This document shows positions 1 to 5,170 of a DNA stretch of 5,181 nucleotides, in pieces. Numbering within the stretch: the stretch's first letter is position 1; the number at the start of each line of letters is the position of its first letter. The notes under the pieces were generated by a model that saw only the letters and a program-made list of their open reading frames with translations, was not told the origin of the DNA and made no database searches. The DNA is taken from the NCBI GenBank assembly GCA_002401185.1, contig NVSH01000112.1, positions 1 to 5,181 on the forward strand. Direction: 5' to 3'. This stretch comes from Gammaproteobacteria bacterium (GTDB taxonomy: Bacteria > Pseudomonadota > Gammaproteobacteria > SZUA-229). Position numbers and translations under genes: made by a program.

Positions 1-199
1 AAAATGTATTACGTAATGAAGGCGCTCTAGTGATATAACCTGCATTAACATCTACCAAATGTTTCCCTGTCACCTTATAAGTTATACCTCCTTTAGCACC
101 AATACCTGTGAATGTTAATTGGTCACCTCTACCTAATGAGTTATCTGGGAATCCTCCATTTTGATAAATCCCTTCTCTTTGGTATTGCGTGTTGGTCAT
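1..199 (-). pseudogene. Fragment of a TonB-dependent receptor barrel, Bacteroidota-like, cut by the window edge
   Basis: The minus strand is open from position 271 (after a TGA at 274-272) to the left edge. From the ATG at 199-197 it encodes 66 residues with pieces such as TQYQREGIYQNGGFPDNS, then KGGITYKVTGKH, then NAGYITRAPSLRNTF. I recognise this series (YQREG, NG.FPDNS, GG.TYK.TG.H, N.GY.TRAP..RN.F) from the C-terminal half of the barrel of Bacteroidota TonB-dependent receptors, outer-membrane channels that import large nutrients using the TonB system. This is from memory of the family, not a search. The receptor's signal peptide, plug domain and first half of the barrel are absent, and a stop codon lies only 24 codons upstream of the ATG. 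Within this window it is therefore a 5'-truncated remnant; its 3' part lies outside. Residues coded by 200-271 show no clear match. It may be a transferred remnant or an assembly junction. Confidence 0.55.
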
Positions 200-320
200 G
201 TAATGGCTATAGCGGATAGCGTTATTGTTTGAAGTTAAACGAAGTATAGCGGTAAAAATGTTACTGGCTGTTCAAAGGTGGTGTTTTTAAAGAACGATTT
301 CCGTATTGCTCTATTACTCT

Positions 321-398
321 TTATCTTTTTTCGTTTTTTCTTTTAAAAATAAATAAGAGTCCGGCGATGATGATAATAATGACGAGAAGTCTTAACAT
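321..398 (-). CDS. Small single-helix membrane protein, 25 residues
   Basis: This short reading frame runs from ATG (398-396) to TAA (323-321). A short N-terminal stretch MLRLL leads into an unbroken hydrophobic run (five consecutive Ile, then Ala-Gly-Leu-Leu-Phe-Ile-Phe). The protein ends with a strongly basic tail KRKNEKR. This predicts one transmembrane helix of about 15-17 residues with a positively charged cytoplasmic C-terminus. A purine-rich GGAAAG lies 8 bases before the ATG, a good ribosome binding site. The N-terminus resembles the membrane anchor of PP0621-family proteins, which from memory sit beside bamD in Pseudomonas. Those continue into a short cysteine-containing domain, and no Cys codons follow here, so this would be an anchor-only or shortened version. 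It is divergent from nadE. Function unknown; being a real gene is likely but unproven. Confidence 0.5.
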   Translation of the reverse strand: MLRLLVIIIIIAGLLFIFKRKNEKR

Positions 399-406
399 GT
401 TAAAAT

Positions 407-412
407 CTTTCC
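407..412 (-). promoter_or_regulatory. Ribosome binding site of the 25-residue membrane protein
   Basis: On the minus strand GGAAAG lies 8 bases upstream of the ATG at 398-396. It supports translation of a frame that would be too short to call on length alone. It is the clearest Shine-Dalgarno sequence in the left third of the window. Confidence 0.5.
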
Positions 413-416
413 TTTC

Positions 417-449
417 GGCAATTGCCTAAAACCCTGTCATTTCTGACAG
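417..449. promoter_or_regulatory. Palindrome and hairpin between the small membrane gene and nadE
   Basis: Two perfect inverted repeats sit close together. GGCAATTGCC at 417-426 is a ten-base palindrome. CTGTCA at 434-439 pairs with TGACAG at 444-449 around a four-base loop (TTTC on plus, GAAA on minus, a stable GNRA-type loop if transcribed leftward). They lie between two divergent starts, so either could be an operator or, in the leader of the leftward gene, an RNA hairpin. A further small palindrome GTTATAAC at 458-465 contains a -10-like TATAAC on both strands, but I find no convincing -35 at the right distance for either direction. The role is not known. Confidence 0.3.
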
Positions 450-503
450 ACAATCTTGTTATAACCTTACGATGTGTTACAGAAACATGATGAGCCTGGA
501 TAT

Positions 504-2162
504 ATGAAGCTAGAACAACCCGTTGATGGCAACGTGCCTAAACCGATCAGTATCTTAATGGTGCAGGATGCCTTTCAAGTTGGGGATATTAAGTGCAATG
601 CCGATAAAATAATCAATGCCACGATAAAGGCAAGTCAACAGGGGGCAGACCTGGTGGTGTTTCCTGAGCTGGCATTGGTTGGTTATCCACCGGAAGACTT
701 GTTGCATCGTCAAGGGTTTTTAACACAGATAAAAACAGAGTCTTTACGTATTCAACAACACCTGAAAGATACTATCGGTGATACAGGCGTTATATTTGGT
801 TTGCCGATTGAGCGTGACCATCAATTGTATAATGCTGCTGTTTATCTGTTACATGGCGAAGTTCAACAAGTTTGTTTAAAACAATCACTGCCTAACTATT
901 CTGTTTTTGATGAGGTGCGTTACTTTGCGGCAGGTGACGAGAGTGTTGTCATCGATGTCAAAGGTCACAAGATTGGTCTGTTGATATGTGAAGATGTGTG
1001 GCAAAAATTGATCGTAGAACAGTCAAAACATAACGGTGCGCAGGCTATTATCGTATTAAATGCATCACCTTTTCATATCGACAAACATGAAGAACGTATC
1101 CAGATATTAAAAGACCATAGTCAAGTGTTTAACCTGCCTTTTATGTATATAAACTTAAGCGGTGGTCAGGATGAGCTGGTTTTTGATGGCGACTCACTGG
1201 CGATAGATAAAACACAAAAGGTCATTGCACGTGCAGCATTGTTTGAAGCCGATACCGTCGAAATAACCTTTGATGGTCATGATATAACTTCATCGCACCT
1301 GACGGTATCAAGTGATTCGAAAGAAGCGGTCATCTACAAAGCGCTGGTAACCGGGGTGCGTGATTTCGTTCGTCAAAATGGTTTTAGTGGTGTGGTAATA
1401 GGTTTATCCGGTGGGGTCGATTCAGCGCTAACACTGGCGATTGCCGTCGACGCATTAGGTGCGAACAATGTACAGGCAGTTATGATGCCGTCACGTTATA
1501 CCGCAGACATGAGCTTGCAGGACGCCGAAGCAGAAGCAGATTTGCTCGGTGTAAAATATGATGTCATAGCTATCGAAGATGTATTCAACAGTTTTATAAC
1601 AGCGTTAACGCCTGTTTTTAAAGGTGCTGAAACGGATACCACAGAAGAAAATATTCAGGCGCGCTGCCGTGGTTTGTTACTCATGGCAATTTCAAACAAA
1701 ACCGGTCGAATGGTTTTAACCACAGGTAACAAAAGTGAGATGGCAGTGGGTTATGCCACATTATATGGTGATATGTGTGGTGGTTTTGCACCGATTAAAG
1801 ATGTCTGTAAAACATTAGTGTATGCCTTATGCCGTTATCGTAATCGTGTTTCTGTGGTTATTCCTGAGCGTGTATTAACGCGTCCGCCAACGGCGGAGTT
1901 AAGAGAAGATCAGTGTGATCAGGATTCACTGCCGGAATATGATGTGCTCGATCGTATACTGGCTCTGTCTGTTGAGCAGGACATGCCTATAGAAGACATC
2001 ATCGCGCAGGGCATTGATCGTGATGATGTTGTCCAGGTAATCAATCTGGTACAGCGAAATGAGCACAAACGTAGACAGTCGGCGCCAGGCATACGTATTA
2101 CTCGTCGAGCATTTGGTCGTGATCGACGTTATCCGATTACATCGGGGTATCGCCGTAAATGA
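504..2162 (+). CDS. nadE: Glutamine-dependent NAD+ synthetase
   Basis: NadE makes NAD+ from deamido-NAD+, ATP and ammonia in the cytoplasm, the last step of NAD+ synthesis; this two-domain form releases the ammonia from glutamine. Numbered from the ATG at 504 (552 residues), the nitrilase-like amidase domain covers about 15-260 and has the catalytic triad Glu55 (FPELALVGYPPED), Lys126 (KQSLPNYSVFDEVRYF) and Cys162 (LLICEDVW). The synthetase domain covers about 275-552, with the ATP-binding loop SGGVDS (302-307), TTGNKSE (406-412), RPPTAELREDQ.DQDSLP.YD and the C-terminal KRRQSAPGIRITRRAFGRDR. All expected motifs are present and length is normal, so it should be active. The frame is also open to a GTG at 474, but nothing purine-rich precedes that GTG. 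The 504 start has GAG and GGA triplets close upstream and fits the family's usual N-terminus better, though its ribosome binding site is weak. The gene converges on bamD. Confidence 0.95.
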   Translation: MKLEQPVDGNVPKPISILMVQDAFQVGDIKCNADKIINATIKASQQGADLVVFPELALVGYPPEDLLHRQGFLTQIKTESLRIQQHLKDTIGDTGVIFGLPIERDHQLYNAAVYLLHGEVQQVCLKQSLPNYSVFDEVRYFAAGDESVVIDVKGHKIGLLICEDVWQKLIVEQSKHNGAQAIIVLNASPFHIDKHEERIQILKDHSQVFNLPFMYINLSGGQDELVFDGDSLAIDKTQKVIARAALFEADTVEITFDGHDITSSHLTVSSDSKEAVIYKALVTGVRDFVRQNGFSGVVIGLSGGVDSALTLAIAVDALGANNVQAVMMPSRYTADMSLQDAEAEADLLGVKYDVIAIEDVFNSFITALTPVFKGAETDTTEENIQARCRGLLLMAISNKTGRMVLTTGNKSEMAVGYATLYGDMCGGFAPIKDVCKTLVYALCRYRNRVSVVIPERVLTRPPTAELREDQCDQDSLPEYDVLDRILALSVEQDMPIEDIIAQGIDRDDVVQVINLVQRNEHKRRQSAPGIRITRRAFGRDRRYPITSGYRRK

Positions 2163-2186
2163 TTTAATGGATTCAAAAGATTGTTT

Positions 2187-2268
2187 TACCGCAGAGGCGT
2201 AAAGAAACTCTTATTTACTGTGCCTTCGGCACAGTAAATGAAACGATATAAGGTTTTCCTCTGTGGTA
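2187..2268. repeat. Nested palindrome between nadE and bamD, possible mobile palindromic repeat
   Basis: The gap between the two convergent genes is almost filled by one imperfect palindrome. The outer arms, 2187-2197 (TACCGCAGAGG) and 2258-2268 (CCTCTGTGGTA), pair over 11 positions with one G-T pair. They enclose the perfect inner hairpin at 2213-2239. The outer arms resemble the ACCGCAGAGG-type palindromic repeats I remember as being scattered between genes in many environmental proteobacterial genomes. That resemblance is from memory and needs a copy count in the genome. Confidence 0.45.
2211..2241. terminator. Two-way terminator hairpin between convergent nadE and bamD
   Basis: ATTTACTGTGCC (2213-2224) is exactly complementary to GGCACAGTAAAT (2228-2239) around a TTC loop. 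A T-G and a T-A pair can extend the stem to 14. The stem is symmetric, lies 50 bases after the nadE stop and about 40 bases after the bamD stop, and could act on transcripts from both sides. There is no clean T tract on either side (nearest are TTTT at 2254-2257 and T-rich bases near 2276-2281 on plus), so strong intrinsic termination is likely but not certain. Confidence 0.6.
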
Positions 2269-2279
2269 ATACTGATTTT

Positions 2280-3083
2280 TTATAATGTCGGCGGTGGTAC
2301 GCTACCGTATTTATCTGATTCAATGGTGGTCGCGATGTCAGAGAAGTCGTTGTAATCAATGATACGCTGTGTATCTGCAGCCAGATCGGTAAGCTCAAGT
2401 TTTTGGTAAGACAGCAGCATTATATCAAGCGCGCGTTTCGTCCATATAGTATTGGGAAAGCGTTCCAATACGGCTTTCCCACGTTTGGCTGACGATAACC
2501 AGGATTTTCGATCGATGTAAAATTCAGCAACAAGAATTTCTTTTCTGGCCAGCTGGTTACGTAAATAAATCATACGTTGATGGGCATCACCGGCGTAGAT
2601 GCTGTTTGGGAATCGACGGACCAAAATGGAAAAATCGTTAAAGGCTTGCTCAAGTACGGCAGGGTCATGTTTGGATGGGTCACGTGGAAAATAAGTGTCG
2701 AGTAAGCCCTGGCCACGGTTGAAATTAATTAGCCCTTTTAAGTAATACACATAATCCAGGTGAGGGTCACGTGGGTGCAGGCGTTCAAAGCGTTTGATAG
2801 CGCTCGTGGCCTGGTCCAGTTCTTCAAATTTGTAGTAGGCGTAGGCAATCTCTAGTTGTGCCTGTTTGGCATAAGGGTCAAAAGGGTAACGTGCTTCCAG
2901 TGACTCCAGGTGCTTCACCGCCGTTTTAAACTCTGCTGCCTGTATCGATGATTGCGCTTCCTCATAAAGATCTTTCGCCGAATAAGCGGCTGTTTCGTCT
3001 TTATCGGCACCCGCGCAGGCGAATAAAAAGGCAGAAAGAAGGGCAATAAATAGTGGTGGTGTAAAAGAAGTCACATTAAACAT
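2280..3083 (-). CDS. bamD: Outer membrane protein assembly lipoprotein BamD
   Basis: BamD is the essential lipoprotein partner of BamA in the BAM complex, which folds beta-barrel proteins into the outer membrane; it sits on the periplasmic face of that membrane. The 267-residue product starts with a hydrophobic signal (about 10-22) and a lipobox LFAC with the lipidated Cys at 23. It is followed by TPR-type helical repeats over about 35-245. Family landmarks are LYEEAQ near 39, RYPFDPYAKQAQL (65-77), HPRDPHLDYVYYLKGL (103-118), a DPAVLEQAFNDF segment (140-151) and RRFPNSIYAGDA (156-167). It is slightly longer than E. coli BamD (245). Odd point: the residues before the hydrophobic stretch (MFNVTSFT) carry no Lys or Arg, whereas lipoprotein signals normally do. 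An in-frame TAA lies four codons upstream, so no longer start is available. No good Shine-Dalgarno precedes the ATG. Divergent from rluD, as in E. coli. Confidence 0.95.
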   Translation of the reverse strand: MFNVTSFTPPLFIALLSAFLFACAGADKDETAAYSAKDLYEEAQSSIQAAEFKTAVKHLESLEARYPFDPYAKQAQLEIAYAYYKFEELDQATSAIKRFERLHPRDPHLDYVYYLKGLINFNRGQGLLDTYFPRDPSKHDPAVLEQAFNDFSILVRRFPNSIYAGDAHQRMIYLRNQLARKEILVAEFYIDRKSWLSSAKRGKAVLERFPNTIWTKRALDIMLLSYQKLELTDLAADTQRIIDYNDFSDIATTIESDKYGSVPPPTL

Positions 3084-3129
3084 CTTGTAGAATTAATTAA
3101 TTGGTTAGAATAGGGCGTTAGAGCAAATC

Positions 3130-3158
3130 ATTATAACCAAGTTCAACCGGTATGTTTA
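3130..3158 (-). promoter_or_regulatory. Candidate sigma-70 promoter for bamD
   Basis: On the minus strand a perfect TATAAT (plus positions 3135-3130) lies 17 bases after TAAACA (3158-3153), which matches the -35 consensus at 4 of 6 positions. It would start transcription near 3123, giving a leader of about 40 bases that includes the AT-rich palindrome AATTAATTAATT (3091-3102). The -35 shares bases 3155-3158 with the rluD promoter candidate. Confidence 0.6.
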
Positions 3159-3183
3159 CCTTAATGCGAGCGGTTCTTATAAG
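3155..3183 (+). promoter_or_regulatory. Candidate sigma-70 promoter for rluD-pgeF
   Basis: TTTACC (3155-3160, 4 of 6 matches to the -35 consensus) is followed after exactly 17 bases by TATAAG (3178-3183, 5 of 6 to the -10). Transcription would begin near 3190, leaving a leader of about 20 bases with the rluD ribosome binding site. It points away from, and overlaps, the bamD promoter candidate. Confidence 0.5.
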
Positions 3184-3211
3184 GTGTCCGGCTAACGAAT
3201 ATTGAGGATGT

Positions 3212-4198
3212 ATGTCTGAACAACAAAATGAAAAACGGGTTTTAGATCAAGCGGTCGTCAAGCAGTTAACAGAAGAACATGCAGGGCAGCGTCTGGACGT
3301 AGTTCTGGTTAAGCTTTTTCCTGAATACTCTCGTAGTCGATTAAAATTATGGATAGAGCAAGGCCAGGTTTTACTTAATGGTAAAACGGTTAAGCCTAAA
3401 ACTAAAATCGCTGGTGATGAAGAGCTGCAACTTTGGGTGCAGACGATCGCGTCAGAAGAGCGCTGTATCGCTGAAGATATTCCTATTGATATCGTGCACC
3501 AGGATGAAGCTATTATTGTCATTAATAAACCTGCTGGCCTGGTCGTACATCAGGCGGCAGGGCATTATTCTGGTACATTGCAAAATGCTTTGTTGTATTT
3601 TGATGCATCGCTTGAAGCTGTACCGCGTGCAGGAATTGTGCATCGACTAGATAAAGATACCACCGGTTTGATGGTGGTAGCGCGTACGCTTAGCGCGCAT
3701 AAATATCTGGTCGACCAGATACAAAAGCATGAGATTATCCGGCAATATCAGGCGCTGGTTTATGGCGTTATGACAGGTGGTGGAATGGTCGATCAGCCTA
3801 TTGGCAGGCACCCGCGTGATCGTATAAAAATGGCGGTAAGAGAAAACGGCAGGCAAGCTGTCACCCACTATCGATTACTGCAACGTTTTCGCGAACACTG
3901 CCATATAAAGGTACAGCTCGAAACGGGCCGTACGCATCAGATACGTGTGCATATGAGCCACCTGCGCCACCCGATCGTAGGTGACCCAGTCTATTCAGGA
4001 CGGCATAGAAATCCCGCCGGCGCACAGGCTGAGCTGCTTGAGTATTTGCAAAAATTTAAACGCCAGGCGCTACACGCCTGGCGATTGAGTTTTGTTCACC
4101 CTTTGCATGATGAACAAGTTACCTACGAAGCACCTTTGCCAGATGATATGCAGCAATTAATCACCTTGTTGCAAGCAGACTTGCAAACGAATGGATAG
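3212..4198 (+). CDS. rluD: 23S rRNA pseudouridine(1911/1915/1917) synthase
   Basis: RluD converts three uridines in helix 69 of 23S rRNA (1911, 1915, 1917 in E. coli numbering) to pseudouridine, a modification that supports ribosome assembly and release. The 328-residue protein has an S4 RNA-binding domain at about 24-78 (AGQRLDVVLVKLFPEYSRS, then VLLNGKTVKPKTKI) and an RsuA/RluA-type catalytic domain at about 95-325. The catalytic Asp is 147 in GIVHRLDKDTTGLMVVA. Other family motifs are INKPAGLVVH (105-114), ETGRTHQIRVHM (237-248), HPIVGDPVY (253-261) and RQALHA (284-289). Length is usual for the family (E. coli 326). The ATG at 3212 follows TTGAGGA with 4-5 bases of spacing; an ATG at 3208 hits a stop at once, so 3212 is the start. 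The last 8 bases overlap pgeF, so the two are co-transcribed. Assignment to RluD rather than RluA or RluC rests on the S4 domain together with the bamD/pgeF context. Confidence 0.95.
   Translation: MSEQQNEKRVLDQAVVKQLTEEHAGQRLDVVLVKLFPEYSRSRLKLWIEQGQVLLNGKTVKPKTKIAGDEELQLWVQTIASEERCIAEDIPIDIVHQDEAIIVINKPAGLVVHQAAGHYSGTLQNALLYFDASLEAVPRAGIVHRLDKDTTGLMVVARTLSAHKYLVDQIQKHEIIRQYQALVYGVMTGGGMVDQPIGRHPRDRIKMAVRENGRQAVTHYRLLQRFREHCHIKVQLETGRTHQIRVHMSHLRHPIVGDPVYSGRHRNPAGAQAELLEYLQKFKRQALHAWRLSFVHPLHDEQVTYEAPLPDDMQQLITLLQADLQTNG
4061..4083 (+). other. Perfect GC-rich inverted repeat inside rluD
   Basis: CGCCAGGCG (4061-4069) is exactly complementary to CGCCTGGCG (4075-4083) around CTACA. It lies in the codons for KRQALHAWRL, a conserved stretch of RluD, and is followed by a mildly T-rich sequence. 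It could form a 9-pair mRNA hairpin, but protein constraint and chance may explain it. Confidence 0.4.
4169..4186 (+). promoter_or_regulatory. Hairpin directly before the pgeF start codon
   Basis: TTGCAAG (4169-4175) pairs perfectly with CTTGCAA (4180-4186) around CAGA, ending four bases before the pgeF ATG at 4191. It occupies the place where a ribosome binding site would be, and no Shine-Dalgarno sequence is visible there. It lies within the last codons of rluD, so ribosomes finishing rluD would melt it. That suggests pgeF is translated by coupling to rluD (inference). Confidence 0.4.
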
Positions 4199-4955
4199 AC
4201 AAAGTTATTTGTCGATTACCTGGCCGGAAACTTGGCAGCGTTGTCCAGAGCATGTTCATGCGATTACTACGTTGAAAAATGGCGGCTTCAGTACAGGCGA
4301 GTTCAGTACGTTTAATCTGGCTGGGCATGTTGGTGATGATGTGTCTTCAGTAAAAAATAATCGAGCAAAACTGCGAACCGATTGTCAGCTACCATCCGAA
4401 CCGATCTGGTTAGAGCAGGTACATGGTAATAAGGTTATTAATGCTGATGCGCAGCGTGTAAAAAATACGGGTCTCATACAGGCAGACGCAAGTTTTACGC
4501 AGACAAAAGGCGTGGTTTGTGCTGTGCTAACCGCCGATTGTTTACCTGTTTTTTTCTGTAATAAAGCGGCGACAGAAGTGGCTGTCGCGCATGCTGGCTG
4601 GCGTGGCTTGCACGCGGGCATAATTAGCCAAACGGTACAAGCCATGTCCTCGCCTGCAGCGGAAATACTGGTGAGCCTGGGGCCAGCTATCGGGCCACGT
4701 GCATTTGAAGTAGGTGGCGATGTTTTTCGCGCTTTTGTTGATGCTAATCGTCAGAATGTAAGCGCCTTCGTGGCAACCACTCGCGGCCACTATCTATGTG
4801 ACATCTACCAATTAGCGCGAAATGAATTACGTTCTTTAGGTATCGACAATATAGCAGGTGGCGACTATTGTACTTTTCGTGATGAGCAGCTTTTTTATTC
4901 TTTTCGTCGGCAAAAAAACACAGGAAGAATGTCGAATTTAATCTGGATCGAATAA
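4191..4955 (+). CDS. pgeF: Peptidoglycan editing factor PgeF (YfiH, laccase-domain protein)
   Basis: This is the YfiH/DUF152 family. E. coli YfiH is reported to keep peptidoglycan composition correct by removing wrongly made (L-Ser-containing) precursors; family members have also been described as polyphenol oxidases or purine nucleosidases, so the physiological reaction is not settled. The 254-residue protein has no signal peptide and is expected in the cytoplasm. The metal/active-site residues are present: His78 in WLEQVHG, Cys117 in LTADCLPV and His134 in AHAGWRGL; the Cys-to-His spacing of 17 equals that in E. coli (Cys107, His124). Further family motifs are GFSTG.F..FNL (32-43), SLGPAIGPRAFEVG (162-175), CDIYQLAR (203-210), GGDYCT (223-228) and FYSFRR (235-240). 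Its ATG overlaps the end of rluD by 8 bases, and it has no ribosome binding site of its own, so expression probably depends on rluD translation. Confidence 0.93.
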   Translation: MDRQSYLSITWPETWQRCPEHVHAITTLKNGGFSTGEFSTFNLAGHVGDDVSSVKNNRAKLRTDCQLPSEPIWLEQVHGNKVINADAQRVKNTGLIQADASFTQTKGVVCAVLTADCLPVFFCNKAATEVAVAHAGWRGLHAGIISQTVQAMSSPAAEILVSLGPAIGPRAFEVGGDVFRAFVDANRQNVSAFVATTRGHYLCDIYQLARNELRSLGIDNIAGGDYCTFRDEQLFYSFRRQKNTGRMSNLIWIE

Positions 4956-5052
4956 ATTTCATGCATACGGCTTATCTTGAAAGTCTTTTCTTCTATTAGA
5001 GACCTTTGCACGATACAATCACGAGTAAAAATGGCTAAAACTGCCCTGGTTT

Positions 5053-5079
5053 TCGGCAATTGCTCCTGCATTGCCCTAC
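5053..5079 (+). repeat. Hairpin-forming repeat, copy 1
   Basis: This 27-base unit matches the unit at 5144-5170 at 24 positions. Within it GGCAAT (5055-5060) pairs with ATTGCC (5070-5075), and GC/GC can pair inside that stem next to a TCCT loop with one bulged T. The differences between copies keep the stem paired. Confidence 0.6.
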
Positions 5080-5082
5080 TAC

Positions 5083-5098
5083 TTGCCATCCATGGCAA
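5083..5098. repeat. Short perfect hairpin TTGCCAT/ATGGCAA
   Basis: TTGCCAT (5083-5089) and ATGGCAA (5092-5098) are exact complements with only CC between them. As RNA the innermost pair or two would open. It lies between the two 27-base repeats. The ACTTGCCA that contains its left arm (5081-5088) recurs at 5111-5118. Confidence 0.45.
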
Positions 5099-5117
5099 TA
5101 TCGTTAGAAAACTTGCC

Positions 5118-5131
5118 AATAGCCAGCTATT
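5118..5131. repeat. Short perfect hairpin AATAGC/GCTATT
   Basis: AATAGC (5118-5123) and GCTATT (5126-5131) are exact complements around CA. It is the third of four hairpins in about 110 bases and gives the region the look of a folded non-coding element rather than a gene. Confidence 0.4.
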
Positions 5132-5143
5132 AGCTGCATTCCC

Positions 5144-5170
5144 TCGGCAACTGCTCCTGCGTTGCTCTAC
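5144..5170 (+). repeat. Hairpin-forming repeat, copy 2
   Basis: This is the second copy of the unit at 5053-5079, 91 bases further on and in the same orientation. GGCAAC (5146-5151) pairs with GTTGCT (5161-5166) through five Watson-Crick pairs and one outer G-T. The array may continue beyond the right edge. Confidence 0.6.

Noticed and set aside
474..503. GTG at 474 as the nadE start
   Set aside because: No purine-rich sequence precedes it, and the ten extra residues lie outside the family's usual N-terminus. The ATG at 504 is preferred, though its ribosome binding site is weak as well.
399..503. Riboswitch or known NAD-repressor site upstream of nadE
   Set aside because: I could not match the dyads here to any riboswitch fold or repressor consensus I know, and the leader is short. 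They are reported only as unexplained inverted repeats.
2186..2398. Minus-strand frame overlapping the 3' end of bamD
   Set aside because: It lies in a different frame of the same strand as bamD, runs through the terminator palindrome and shows no family motifs.
3247..3868. Several frames of 60-90 codons within rluD on both strands
   Set aside because: They are shadows of rluD, whose own frame carries all catalytic and RNA-binding motifs.
4895..5119. Minus-strand frame of 74 codons across the pgeF end and the repeats
   Set aside because: It overlaps the 3' end of a well-supported gene on the other strand, crosses the insertion boundary at 4999 and resembles no family I know.
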